Below, piece by piece: positions 28,043 through 36,941 of a DNA stretch of 64,000 bases. The position numbers and the translations under genes are program-made. This DNA comes from CAUTUX01 sp963545485 (GTDB lineage: Bacteria > Bacillota > Clostridia > Christensenellales > CAG-917), in contig CAUUJG010000003.1 in assembly GCA_963545485.1 (NCBI GenBank), positions 33,936 through 97,935 on the forward strand. The letters run 5' to 3'. Positions within the stretch are counted from its first letter, which is position 1. Every line of letters starts with the position of its first letter. The notes beneath the pieces were generated by a model. That model was not told where the DNA came from. It saw nothing but the letters and a program-made list of their open reading frames with translations, and made no database searches.

Positions 28043-29215
28043 ATGAAGACCAAAATAAAGCTTTTAATTAGTATTTTGATTGTATGTTTATCGTTTCTTT
28101 TAGCCGCTTGTGGGCAAACAAAAAATTCAGAGCAAAAGCAACCTGATAATCGAGAACAAATCAAACCGGACAATAATAACAAAATTCAAAAGAAATACAC
28201 AGTAAATTTTTATGATGGAACCGAACTATTAACTAGCAAGACAATAAACGAAAATGAGACAGTTCCGATTACCAATGCAAATGAGAAAGAAAATTATGCA
28301 TTCATGGGTTGGTATACAGATTCCGCAATGACAAATAAGTTTAATTATGACACAAAAATAACATCAAATATGGATCTGTATGCCTCTTATATGGACCTCA
28401 AGGAAATGTTCACTAAGGCAAGAGCTGCAACAATAGATAATGGAAAATTCAAATATGACTATAAACTAGACTTTCAAATTTTAAAAAAATTTATTGGATT
28501 TAACACACATCCAAGTGCATATTATAGAGGAACTGTTTATTACAATAAAGATGGTTCTGTTACATATTACAAAGATGAAAAAGTAGGTGGAGGTCTTAAA
28601 CTTGATAGACATCATTATGATGTTTTGAAAGAAGGCAAAACGGAGCTTCAAAAAATTAACTATAAGTACAAAGGATCATTACAACCGATAGGCAAAATAG
28701 AAAAACCTGGTGCTGATGGTGATTTCGTAGAAAAAACAGTATTAGATTACACAGGCAAACCATACGATTATTCCGTATTTGCAAAATCTCTATTTAAAAG
28801 CGACGATGACAAAATTGATAAAGTAATAAAAATAGGCACAAATAAATATAAAGTTACATTTAAGAAAAGTGTAGTAGAGAAAGCAAAAGAATTCTTAGAA
28901 AAGAGCGGAATGAAAGTAATCAAAAAACAACTTGAAAAAGAAGGTGTAAATACAGATATTTTTAAGAATGTAACCGCATATATAACAACTAATTCATTAA
29001 ATACACAAATACAAGAGTTGCACTATGAATTTGATTTATCATTGAACTTCAAAAATGAGACCACCGTTGACGAAGAGTCAAACGGCGGTGAGAAAACAAA
29101 AAGTATCAAACTTAAAGGGAAAATAGACTTTAAAGTAAAATATCAAATGACCTTTGATAATTCTTTTGATGGAACAATTAATATTCCTGAGAAAGTTAAA
29201 TCTCAATTAGGTTAA
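28043..29215 (+). CDS. lipoprotein with Listeria/Bacteroides-type B repeat
   Basis: A 390-aa lipoprotein: signal peptide with lipobox LAAC (about residues 20-23), a charged linker, then one InlB B-repeat-like domain (YTVNFYDGTELL ... YAFMGWYTDS ... LYASY, about 50-115). The remaining 270 residues are a beta-rich domain of unknown family. A strong GGAGGTA site precedes the ATG and a rho-independent terminator follows. It should be anchored on the outer membrane face. Adhesion or ligand binding is likely but unproven. Confidence 0.85.
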   Translation: MKTKIKLLISILIVCLSFLLAACGQTKNSEQKQPDNREQIKPDNNNKIQKKYTVNFYDGTELLTSKTINENETVPITNANEKENYAFMGWYTDSAMTNKFNYDTKITSNMDLYASYMDLKEMFTKARAATIDNGKFKYDYKLDFQILKKFIGFNTHPSAYYRGTVYYNKDGSVTYYKDEKVGGGLKLDRHHYDVLKEGKTELQKINYKYKGSLQPIGKIEKPGADGDFVEKTVLDYTGKPYDYSVFAKSLFKSDDDKIDKVIKIGTNKYKVTFKKSVVEKAKEFLEKSGMKVIKKQLEKEGVNTDIFKNVTAYITTNSLNTQIQELHYEFDLSLNFKNETTVDEESNGGEKTKSIKLKGKIDFKVKYQMTFDNSFDGTINIPEKVKSQLG

Positions 29216-29235
29216 ACAAATTTATAAATTTACAT

Positions 29236-29263
29236 AAAAAGGCTTACAAAAGTAAGCCTTTTT
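29236..29263 (+). terminator. rho-independent terminator
   Basis: GGCTTAC (29241-29247), loop AAAA and GTAAGCC (29252-29258) form a perfect 7-bp stem, extended by A5/T5 and ending in a T-run, 20 bp after the lipoprotein stop. It could also work from the other strand. Confidence 0.9.
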
Positions 29264-29350
29264 GTTATAAATCAATATCTTCACACAGGTAAAATAACTC
29301 CACTACTCAAAGATCATTTTTTTATATAAACACTTCATTTAATCTTCAAC

Positions 29351-29971
29351 TTATTTTTTTATAAACGCAATTGCATTGGGGATCTTCCCATCAATGTATT
29401 TTACTTCAACATTAGAATATCCTTCATTTATAAAAAATTCTTTATATGTATCTATTGAAAAGTATTGTTTAAAGTCAGCTCCGGCGTTGTTTATTTTTTT
29501 AATAATTGTTTTTGGCTTTTTCACCCGTTTATTCATATATGTTGGAATAATAACTATACCATTAGGGACACAAACTCTAACCAATTCTTTAACTGCCTTT
29601 GCCGGATCATCAAGCAAATGTATAACATTTCCTGCTATGACTTTATCAAATGTATTATCTGAGTATGATATGTTTAAAATATCTCCTTCTTCCCATTTTA
29701 CATTATTGAATTTCTTAAGATTTCTTTTTGCAACCATTAGCATCTTTTTTGATACATCGGTTGCAACTACCTCTTTACATCGTTTAGCAATAACTTCAGT
29801 AAGCATTCCATTTCCACACGCACATTCTAAAATTTTATCTCCCGAATCAATTTGTGCTTCTATCAATTTTTTCAATTTTGCATGAACCCTTCTATTCACT
29901 AAATTTGTAAAGATACTATACACTCCTGCTACTTTGTCCCAAAATATTGGTTTGACTTTCTTTTCACTCAT
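29351..29971 (-). CDS. class I SAM-dependent methyltransferase
   Basis: A 206-aa methyltransferase with the SAM-binding motif LECACGNGMLTE (about 48-59), the acidic VVATDVS (about 69-75), EEGDIL and NVIHLLDDP, in the order of Methyltransf_11/UbiE-like enzymes. The N-terminal FWDKVAGVYSIF resembles UbiE/COQ5-type small-molecule methyltransferases. The substrate is unknown. It starts after a GGAGGA site. It stands alone between two intergenic regions. Confidence 0.85.
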   Translation of the reverse strand: MSEKKVKPIFWDKVAGVYSIFTNLVNRRVHAKLKKLIEAQIDSGDKILECACGNGMLTEVIAKRCKEVVATDVSKKMLMVAKRNLKKFNNVKWEEGDILNISYSDNTFDKVIAGNVIHLLDDPAKAVKELVRVCVPNGIVIIPTYMNKRVKKPKTIIKKINNAGADFKQYFSIDTYKEFFINEGYSNVEVKYIDGKIPNAIAFIKK

Positions 29972-30261
29972 TTTTTAATCTTTCCTCCACCCGCATATGC
30001 ATTATACCACTACTTTTTTTATCTGTTGAATTATGATAATTGTATAGCTTATTCAAATTTAAATATTGAATATATATCTTAAATTTTTATCGCTTATTTA
30101 TTGAAAGAAAATTATCCCTATCTATAGGGTACCATAAGCCTTTCCCAGCTTAGAATATATATTAAAAGAATTTACTAACTTGCAGATAAGCCTTAAATTA
30201 GACGTTCTAATCCATTAATTTGTCTAATTTTAAGATCCGATGTTATTTTTAAATATCAATA

Positions 30262-31314
30262 TCATCTAATTCTAGAAACTATTTTTTCAACTATCTCTTG
30301 CATCAAATCCAATTTATTCAAGATGTCCTCTGCAAGTTTAAGTTGTGTTTTTGCTCTAACTAAATTTTGCTCTTTATAATGTATTTTGAAATATTTATCT
30401 CCATCAATATAATCATCCAAAAATCTCATTCCGCATTCAAAAGTCATGAGAAATGCCGATATCGGCAACAAATCTATTTCTTTTTTATACATGCAATTGA
30501 ATAAGACTCCAAGGTAGCCTTCCGTAAATGCTCTAAATAATTCTAAATCCACACACACTTTTTCAGTATCTTTAGTATCTTCACAGCATGTTGATGCTCC
30601 AGATCTTATAGCGTCACCAAAATCGAACAATAATGACCCTGGCATAACAGTATCAAGATCTATAACTGCAAGACCTTTTTTTGTATCTTTGTCAAAAAGT
30701 AAATTGTTAAGCTTGGTATCATTATGAGTAACTCTCCATGGTATAGATCCCTCCTCCAGAGCACTCATGATAACACCTATCTTATCTGCATGTTTTTTTA
30801 TGAAGTCTATTTCTTTAATGCAATCCTTTGCTCTACCTACTGGATCTGACGCTACTGTTGCAATGAGATGCTCATATCTTTTTGGTGTATTATGAAAATC
30901 CTTAATTGGCACTGTAAGTTTTGAAGTATCATAATCCGCTAAATACTTTTGAAATTCACCAAACATTCTTCCAGCTTCTTTAAACATTTCAGGATTTTCT
31001 ACCCTCTGAAATGTACAGCTATTAGAAATAAATGTATAAACTCTGAAATAACCTTTTTTAGTTTTTAAGTACAATCTATTTCCTTTAGTCCTGATTACTT
31101 TAAAAGTCAAAATTCCTTTTTTTAACAGATGCTCGGTTACCCCTACAATATTATTCATAAGACCTTTTACATCTGGAAATACATCTGTATTTATTTTTTG
31201 CAATATAAAGTCTTCTGTTTCTGCAAGTAGCGTAGTATTGATATGTCCCTCGCCATATGGCGAAATTTTAATTTGAGATTCATCAATTTTAAACTGTCTT
31301 ATAACATCTTCCAT
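30262..31314 (-). CDS. aminoglycoside-phosphotransferase-fold kinase, NahK-like
   Basis: A 350-aa APH-fold kinase. YGEGHINTTLL (about 19-29) forms the nucleotide loop, FILQKINTDVFPD resembles N-acetylhexosamine 1-kinase (NahK), VTHNDTKLNNLLFD is the catalytic loop with Asp and Asn, and AVIDLDTVMPGSLLFDFGD supplies the metal-binding Asp. NahK phosphorylates GlcNAc and GalNAc at C1 with ATP. The resemblance suggests salvage of host or cell-wall amino sugars, but the sugar specificity is inferred. The ATG follows an AGGAG site. No sugar genes are adjacent. Confidence 0.78.
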   Translation of the reverse strand: MEDVIRQFKIDESQIKISPYGEGHINTTLLAETEDFILQKINTDVFPDVKGLMNNIVGVTEHLLKKGILTFKVIRTKGNRLYLKTKKGYFRVYTFISNSCTFQRVENPEMFKEAGRMFGEFQKYLADYDTSKLTVPIKDFHNTPKRYEHLIATVASDPVGRAKDCIKEIDFIKKHADKIGVIMSALEEGSIPWRVTHNDTKLNNLLFDKDTKKGLAVIDLDTVMPGSLLFDFGDAIRSGASTCCEDTKDTEKVCVDLELFRAFTEGYLGVLFNCMYKKEIDLLPISAFLMTFECGMRFLDDYIDGDKYFKIHYKEQNLVRAKTQLKLAEDILNKLDLMQEIVEKIVSRIR

Positions 31315-31450
31315 TAAGACTCCTGTCTAAAAATATATTTTGTATTGTACCCTCACTGCTATTTCATATCAATAAATAATTGTTAATATCTCTATTTCTA
31401 ACCGATTTTTAACAATTTTAGCTGTTTATTCCTTTAAATATAAAAATTTT

Positions 31451-31477
31451 ATGCTCAAACTACTATACAATTTATGC
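31451..31477. repeat. dispersed upstream repeat, copy 1
   Basis: ATGCTCAAACTACTATA is followed, after a 2-base CA insertion, by ATTTATGC. The same sequence without the insertion occurs at 36286-36310. Copy 1 lies 44 bp before the -35 box of rpsT and copy 2 lies 10 bp before the -35 box of the polyamine operon. Confidence 0.6.
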
Positions 31478-31520
31478 TCCCATAGAAAAATTTTACACAC
31501 TGACACACTCAATTTTTTTG

Positions 31521-31549
31521 TTGAAATAGCGTTTGAATTATGTTAATAT
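31521..31549 (+). promoter_or_regulatory. promoter of rpsT
   Basis: TTGAAA (31521-31526), a 17-bp spacer and TAATAT (31544-31549) form a good sigma-A-type promoter 28 bp before the start codon of rpsT. Confidence 0.7.
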
Positions 31550-31577
31550 ACCAAAGAATTTGACGAAGGAGTAATGA

Positions 31578-31844
31578 ATGGCAAACATTAAATCAGCTAA
31601 AAAGAGAGTTTTGGTTTCAAAAAGACAACATGACGAAAATGTAGTCAAAAAGACAAGAGTTAAGAATGCTGTAAAGAAATTTGAATCTGCTGTTAAAGAA
31701 AACAATATCGCTTTAGCAGAACAGCTTTTACCTGAAACTGTATCTATCATTGATCGTGCTTTCTCTGATGGCGTATATCACAAAAATACAGCAGCAAGAA
31801 AAAAAGCTTCTTTAGCTAAACTTTTAAATACAATTAAAAAATAA
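31578..31844 (+). CDS. rpsT: 30S ribosomal protein S20
   Basis: An 88-aa, Lys/Arg-rich helical protein of typical S20 length. MANIKSAKKR at the start and HKNTAARKKASLAK near the end are diagnostic of the family, which binds 16S rRNA in the small subunit. It has its own promoter, a strong GAAGGAG site and a terminator, so it is a single-gene unit, as is common for rpsT. The neighbours are unrelated, and the usual partner holA or gpr is not in view. Confidence 0.97.
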   Translation: MANIKSAKKRVLVSKRQHDENVVKKTRVKNAVKKFESAVKENNIALAEQLLPETVSIIDRAFSDGVYHKNTAARKKASLAKLLNTIKK

Positions 31845-31884
31845 CTTTAAACCGAGATACTGAAAAAACATACATCATCTGGTT

Positions 31885-31917
31885 GCAGTCTACATTTAAT
31901 TAGTGGCTGCTTTTTTT
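31885..31917 (+). terminator. terminator after rpsT
   Basis: GCAGTC (31885-31890) pairs with GGCTGC (31905-31910) across a 14-base loop, followed by seven T (31911-31917), 40 bp after the rpsT stop. Its T-run overlaps the stop codon of the convergent gene. Confidence 0.7.
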
Positions 31918-32653
31918 ATATCCAAACTATTTCTTTATTTAAATTAATGGTTCCCCATCTGCCGTTTTGTTTTATTTTAGCTTCGCCATTTTGAAATGCA
32001 GTTGCAGCATCATATACAAGCGGAATAAAGAGTTCCCCATTCTTGTCTATGTAGCCAAATTGATCATTCTTAGCGACAACAGCATATCCTTCTGAAAAAC
32101 TGAAAGCAATATCGTATTCAAGAGGTATTACAATCTCATTCGCTTCATTAAGATATCCATATTTATCCCCATTTGCGACGCATATCATTCCATCTTTATA
32201 TCCAAAAACTTCGTCATAAATTGCAGGCACTACTACCTTATTACTTTTTGTTAGCCCTATTTTGTTTCCTTTACTGAATTTCATCCATACTGTTGCTTTT
32301 TCTTCCTTATTGTTAAAAGATTGTCTATTTCCTTTTTGATTCTCAGATTTTGACTGTTCTTGCAGAAACCACACACCATGTTCTTTGAGTTTATCTTTAA
32401 TTTCAATAAACATTTTGTTATTGAACCCTTGCAATTTAAACATATCTTTCTGTGTACAAACTACCAGATCTTCAATCTTAACTTTCTTCCCACTTAAAAG
32501 AATTTTCTCAGTCCTTTCATTTAAATTTAAACTTCTTATATCAATATCAAGAGTGTCTTTTTTAAATTGATCTAAAATTACTTTTTTATTATTAAACGAT
32601 ATTTTATCTTTTGATCTAAATTTCGGTTTATGTTTTTTGTGCTGTTCGTTCAT
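31916..32653 (-). CDS. RNA polymerase alpha-CTD-like domain fused to WG repeats
   Basis: A 245-aa protein. Residues about 35-95 (IDIRSLNLNERTEKILLSGK, then DLVVCTQKDMFKLQGFNNK) follow the pattern of the RNA polymerase alpha C-terminal domain, a helix-hairpin-helix unit that binds DNA and regulators. Residues about 118-245 are four WG-type repeats (KSNKVVVPAIYDEVFGYKDG, NEIVIPLEYDIAFSFSEGYA, FGYIDKNGELFIPLVYDAA). There is no signal peptide. The ATG has no ribosome site, and an extended -10 box lies 7 bases upstream, so the mRNA is probably leaderless. The role may be transcriptional, but this is inferred from the domain only. Confidence 0.75.
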   Translation of the reverse strand: MNEQHKKHKPKFRSKDKISFNNKKVILDQFKKDTLDIDIRSLNLNERTEKILLSGKKVKIEDLVVCTQKDMFKLQGFNNKMFIEIKDKLKEHGVWFLQEQSKSENQKGNRQSFNNKEEKATVWMKFSKGNKIGLTKSNKVVVPAIYDEVFGYKDGMICVANGDKYGYLNEANEIVIPLEYDIAFSFSEGYAVVAKNDQFGYIDKNGELFIPLVYDAATAFQNGEAKIKQNGRWGTINLNKEIVWI

Positions 32654-32660
32654 GTTTCAA

Positions 32661-32669
32661 ATTATACCA
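32661..32669 (-). promoter_or_regulatory. extended -10 promoter, leaderless start of the WG-repeat gene
   Basis: On the minus strand TGG-TATAAT (-10 at 32661-32666, TGn at 32667-32669) stands 7 bases before the ATG at 32653. Transcription should begin at or next to the start codon. Confidence 0.6.
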
Positions 32670-32866
32670 TAACTTATAGAGCTTTCTAAACATTCGTCTT
32701 TTTATACCACCACACCACTTACAAATTAAATCTAGTATTCTATTAAAATTGACTCATTAATGCGGATATCATCATGATTGCCACTTTATTATGATGTTTT
32801 TCATTTTTAAAAGCTCTATTTTGATCTCTCATCCTTATCTTGATATCTGTTATTTAATGTGTAAAA

Positions 32867-32895
32867 TTGACTATATATATTAATTTATATATATT
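32867..32895 (+). promoter_or_regulatory. promoter giving a leaderless start
   Basis: TTGACT (32867-32872), 17-bp spacer, TATATT (32890-32895), then TATCAC and the ATG at 32902. The expected start point coincides with the A of the start codon, and no ribosome site exists. Confidence 0.6.
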
Positions 32896-32901
32896 TATCA
32901 C

Positions 32902-35541
32902 ATGACAAAACGCAGCCGGGTTATTGTAGCCTCATTGATTTTCTTGTTAATATCAGCATTTGTTTCTATTTTGCTAAATAATACCACTGGAACAGCATCT
33001 GCATACTCAACAGATAAACATACAACGATATATCCTCAATCATATTTTCCTATGAAAAACATCGATCATATTGCAAGCTCAGACGAATATATGACATACA
33101 TCTCTACAAAGAAAAATATTGAAGTTCTTGTAGAGCAGCAAAACAAAATTACTTACATTTCAAAATCTTTCAAAAAAGAAGACATTGAATATAACGAATC
33201 AACTGAAGAACTCAAGTTTTTTGTTATAAAAAATAATTTAATCACTCTTGTTTCAGACAAAACTGAAAAAACACCAAAACGCTTTTATTTACTCAGTCTA
33301 ACTGGTTCTTCAAATATTCCTGAAAAAAAAGATATTACATTTTCGGGAATGGTATTCAGTGACAAAAATATTATAAGCACTAACAGTCATCTTATTGTTA
33401 AAGATCATGATAAAACCATTTATAAATACGATTCCTCTTTGAATTTGATAGGACAAAAACGTTTCTCAAATCTTACTGCTGATGAAACATTTGCATTTAT
33501 TGAAGAAAATCAAGTTTTCGGTTTGTTGAGACATAAAATCAAACGCCTTGTATTAAACGACTTTACAGATCCTTCAAATCCAAAAAGTGAAAATTTTAAT
33601 AATCATGAGGTTGGAGAATACAACTTTTATAAAAACTTAAATATGAATGGGCACTTGTTAATGTCCAACGATGATGCTACTTCATTCGCATCATTCAATA
33701 CATTATCCAGCGACCCTAGAAATGAAAAATTAAAATACCTTACACTTGATAACAAGCCATTTAAATCAGACACAAAAATAGAACATTCACAAATCACAAT
33801 ATTTAATAATCAACTTAAAGTTCTCAAAGATAATGAAGTTAAAAGTTATACATTTGATGCAAATAATGGCAATCTCACTCTTAGGCAAACTTTGTCTCAT
33901 GAGTCGAAAAATGAAAATGATATCAAATCATTTAATAAAATTGTTAAAAGTGAAAACAACTTTTATATTGCAGATGGCAAAAGTGGAAAAATTTACAAAG
34001 CAACAAATGAATTCACTGAAAAAGAAACTCTTGTTTCAGATGTAACTAATGTAACTCATATAACGTATCACAACAGTACTCTATGGTATTCCACCGAAAA
34101 TGCACTCTCCTATTGGGACTACACTTCAAGAACAACAAAAACTTTATTTAAACTGACAGACACAACTGAAAGAATAATTTCATTTACATTTAATGATGAT
34201 TACTCATTTGTATTGACTAATAAAGGATTATATAAATACGATCTTGTAGAAAATGAAAAAACTCTGATAAAAGATACTGAAGATGGTAAATATAAATTAA
34301 TGGCACATATGAATAACGGTACTAAATTATTTTTATTGAGAACGGGTTATGTGGATATTTATAATATTGAAACTAATGAATTTATCAAAGAAATTAGTAC
34401 TGGATCTAATATAGATATCTCAAAACAAGTTTCCATAAAAACAGATAAAAAAGGCAATATTTATCTTCTTTCAAGTGAAGGCATAGTGACCTTATTGAAG
34501 GATATATCATATAGTGAATTTACAATAACCAAACACGATGTACTTGGTAAATTTGTTGGTGACAAAATATCATTCACTGATTTTGAACTTGTCTCACAAG
34601 AAAAAAATGAAAATAAAATTTATTTAGCTACAACCAACTACTTGGCTGAATACAATGTCGATAATGACATCTCTGATAAATTGGAATTAAATAAATCATC
34701 AATTCCAAAATCAGTAACTTATGATAATGTAATGGCTGCAAGAAAAATGGAAAATGCGAAATTCTGGAAAGCAAAATCAGATATCACAAACTCCGTATAT
34801 TTCTATAACCTAGAAGATACAAACGATTCCATTTTTAAATACAACACAAAAGATGAAAAAAACTTCATAATGACATTTGATTATGATATTGACGGATTTA
34901 CATACTGCCTATTCAATGGAAAAATTTATAAAATTAAATCTTCAGTATTGCAAAATAATTTTGATGAAATTCAACTCAAACATGAACGCATAAGAATGCA
35001 GATAAAAAAGAATACTACAGGATACATGTTCCCAAATAAAAATAGTAGATCAACATCTCTTTATTCCGGTGCTGAGATAGATAAAATTTTTGAATGTGAT
35101 AATGTTTTCGGAAATAAAGATTATAGACCTTTCCTTATTAAATATAAAAATGAATACTATTTTGTTAATGGAAACGATCTTGCAAAATTAATTACATACA
35201 CTGAAAAACAAGCCAATCAAGGTACCGGAATTATACAGAGTAATCAAATTGGCAAAAAAGTTAAATTATATAGCGAAGCTAATACAAAATCTCCTGTAAA
35301 GGCTGTATTAAATGATGGCACAAAGTTCCGTATAATTGAAAAACAAGGCGATTTCTATAAAGTTTTAATAACAAAAAATAATAAAGAAAAATCAACTGTT
35401 TATGGATACGTTTTAAAACAAAATACTATGGAGAAAGGATTAACTCATACACAGATATTAATCATTTTATTGAGTTCAATTGCTATCATTGGACTCACTC
35501 TACTGATACTAACAGCTTTTGCTAATAAACGCCGTTTCTAA
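32902..35541 (+). CDS. large membrane-anchored extracellular protein of unknown family
   Basis: An 879-aa protein with an N-terminal membrane anchor (VASLIFLLISAFVSILL, about 9-25), a large Lys/Asn/Thr-rich beta-rich region (about 40-740) whose repeating short strands and turns suggest a beta-propeller, a probable SH3-like domain (KVKLYSEANTKSPVKAVL to YGYVLKQ, about 778-835), and a C-terminal membrane helix (LIILLSSIAIIGLTLLIL, about 852-869) with a basic end. Both ends appear membrane-bound with the bulk outside. A cell-wall sensing or binding role is a guess. No ribosome site is present. Its stop overlaps the stop of the convergent LOG-family gene by a few bases. Confidence 0.75.
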   Translation: MTKRSRVIVASLIFLLISAFVSILLNNTTGTASAYSTDKHTTIYPQSYFPMKNIDHIASSDEYMTYISTKKNIEVLVEQQNKITYISKSFKKEDIEYNESTEELKFFVIKNNLITLVSDKTEKTPKRFYLLSLTGSSNIPEKKDITFSGMVFSDKNIISTNSHLIVKDHDKTIYKYDSSLNLIGQKRFSNLTADETFAFIEENQVFGLLRHKIKRLVLNDFTDPSNPKSENFNNHEVGEYNFYKNLNMNGHLLMSNDDATSFASFNTLSSDPRNEKLKYLTLDNKPFKSDTKIEHSQITIFNNQLKVLKDNEVKSYTFDANNGNLTLRQTLSHESKNENDIKSFNKIVKSENNFYIADGKSGKIYKATNEFTEKETLVSDVTNVTHITYHNSTLWYSTENALSYWDYTSRTTKTLFKLTDTTERIISFTFNDDYSFVLTNKGLYKYDLVENEKTLIKDTEDGKYKLMAHMNNGTKLFLLRTGYVDIYNIETNEFIKEISTGSNIDISKQVSIKTDKKGNIYLLSSEGIVTLLKDISYSEFTITKHDVLGKFVGDKISFTDFELVSQEKNENKIYLATTNYLAEYNVDNDISDKLELNKSSIPKSVTYDNVMAARKMENAKFWKAKSDITNSVYFYNLEDTNDSIFKYNTKDEKNFIMTFDYDIDGFTYCLFNGKIYKIKSSVLQNNFDEIQLKHERIRMQIKKNTTGYMFPNKNSRSTSLYSGAEIDKIFECDNVFGNKDYRPFLIKYKNEYYFVNGNDLAKLITYTEKQANQGTGIIQSNQIGKKVKLYSEANTKSPVKAVLNDGTKFRIIEKQGDFYKVLITKNNKEKSTVYGYVLKQNTMEKGLTHTQILIILLSSIAIIGLTLLILTAFANKRRF

Positions 35542-36107
35542 TCTTTTGTTATTCTTGTATAAGTAAGTTCAAGATATTTATTTAAATGCTCTTTTAAAAG
35601 TGCAATTGCTTCGATTGGATTATTAATTCCAAATACTTTATCTATTTCTAAATTTCCATGAAGTCTCACTCTATTATCTAATCTTGTATCAGCAACTTTA
35701 GCACTCCACCCATCAACATTTCTAGTTGCTAATATCATTTTTTTTAATGCCCATGCATTGCAGATTTCACACATTGTGCCAGATCCTCCCCCTACTGCAA
35801 TAACCGCATCTGAATTCGCCACAATAACATTTCTAAAAACATCCAATCCTGTTGCCACAACTATATCTGCATACTCATTTGTGATACTTCTATCAAACAT
35901 TGGTGTTATGGCGATTGTATCTCCATCTACAGCATATTTTGATGATTTTGCACCTTTAAATGCTGCTCTCATTATTCCGTTCAAACCGCCTGATGCAACT
36001 CTATATCCGTTATCAACTAATGCCTTTCCTAAATTGAAAGCCATCTCATATTTGGGGGATCCCTCCTCTACACTTGCATCTCCTATTATTGATATCAATC
36101 TACGCAT
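35538..36107 (-). CDS. LOG/TIGR00725-family Rossmann protein
   Basis: About 189 aa. ISIIGDASVEEGSPKYEMA is the N-terminal strand-loop-helix, RVASGGLNGIMRAAFKG the central motif, and AVIAVGGGSGTMCEICNAW the conserved GG-x-GT-x-x-E site of the lysine-decarboxylase-like/LOG superfamily. LOG enzymes release cytokinin bases from nucleotides, while the TIGR00725 branch is uncharacterised and often called a nucleotide-binding or Mo-cofactor carrier-like protein. The ATG at 36107, with GAGAGGG 10 bases upstream, is preferred over 36137. Confidence 0.8.
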   Translation of the reverse strand: MRRLISIIGDASVEEGSPKYEMAFNLGKALVDNGYRVASGGLNGIMRAAFKGAKSSKYAVDGDTIAITPMFDRSITNEYADIVVATGLDVFRNVIVANSDAVIAVGGGSGTMCEICNAWALKKMILATRNVDGWSAKVADTRLDNRVRLHGNLEIDKVFGINNPIEAIALLKEHLNKYLELTYTRITKD

Positions 36108-36285
36108 TTTAATTTTTCCCTCTCTAATCAATGACACAATATTAACACAATAATATTTTTTGGTAAATTGACTCTTTTAAACGCTTCAATTCACTCTTAA
36201 TAAAAAATAAATTTTGATCACAACTTTTGATAATTCTGTTATCAAAAAAGAAGTGTAGAACATTAAATTTCAGCATAATTAAATT

Positions 36286-36310
36286 ATGCTCAAACTACTA
36301 TAATTTATGC
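36286..36310. repeat. dispersed upstream repeat, copy 2
   Basis: ATGCTCAAACTACTATA plus ATTTATGC, matching 31451-31477 except for a 2-base gap. It stands just before the promoter of the polyamine operon. Confidence 0.6.
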
Positions 36311-36319
36311 AGTTTTTAT

Positions 36320-36390
36320 TTGACATATTTTGTTTTAAAAAATACAATTATGTTTAGTTTTATTAAACTTTTAACTTATTAAAATAAAAC
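36320..36390 (+). promoter_or_regulatory. promoter and possible operator of the polyamine operon
   Basis: TTGACA (36320-36325), 17-bp spacer, TACAAT (36343-36348) is a near-consensus promoter. In the leader an inverted repeat GTTTTATT (36357-36364) / AATAAAAC (36383-36390) follows, which could be an operator for the regulator encoded next. Confidence 0.65.
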
Positions 36391-36401
36391 TTAGGAATAC
36401 T

Positions 36402-36932
36402 ATGGATATAGGTAATAAAGTACGAAATTTAAGACAGCAATGTGGCTTAACACAAGAAGAACTAGCGGATAGATGTGAGCTTACTAAAGGCTATATTTCT
36501 CAACTTGAAAATAATCTTACATCTCCATCTATTCAAACATTGACTGATCTTCTTCAAATACTCGGATGCACTCTTTCTGACTTTTTTATTGAAGACAATG
36601 AGCAAGTAATCTTTTCTGAAGACAGTTACTTCAATACTGAATATGATGGATATTCGATAAAGTGGTTAGTGCCTAACAGCCTTAAAAATGAAATGGAACC
36701 TATCTACCTAACAATCCTACCAGGCCATCAATTGAATAGAGACATGGCACATGAAGGTGAAGAATTTGGATATATACTGGAGGGCTCTATTGTCCTTTGT
36801 CTTGGAAAAACCACTCATAATGTCTCAAAAGGAGAATCCTTTTATTTCCAAGCAAATAGACCACACTTAATTAAAAATATCAGCAATAACGTTGCAAAAC
36901 TTATTTGGGTAAGTTCACCCCCTACATTTTAA
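36402..36932 (+). CDS. XRE-cupin regulator, PuuR-like
   Basis: A 176-aa regulator: XRE-type helix-turn-helix at about 5-60 (RNLRQQCGLTQEELADRCEL, YISQLENNLTSPSIQTL) and a C-terminal cupin at about 100-176 (HEGEEFGYILEG, FYFQANRPHLIKN). This architecture is that of PuuR, which senses putrescine. It stands first in the pot operon, 9 bp before potA, so it probably regulates polyamine uptake according to polyamine level, including its own promoter. The ligand is inferred from context. Confidence 0.88.
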   Translation: MDIGNKVRNLRQQCGLTQEELADRCELTKGYISQLENNLTSPSIQTLTDLLQILGCTLSDFFIEDNEQVIFSEDSYFNTEYDGYSIKWLVPNSLKNEMEPIYLTILPGHQLNRDMAHEGEEFGYILEGSIVLCLGKTTHNVSKGESFYFQANRPHLIKNISNNVAKLIWVSSPPTF

Positions 36933-36941
36933 AGGTACAAA

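Noticed and set aside
29376..29885. 169-aa plus-strand frame opposite the methyltransferase
   Set aside because: The methyltransferase motifs on the minus strand are clear; the antisense frame has no ribosome site or recognisable domain.
33833..34045. 70-aa frame within the 879-aa gene
   Set aside because: It is an out-of-frame shadow of the large membrane-anchored protein.
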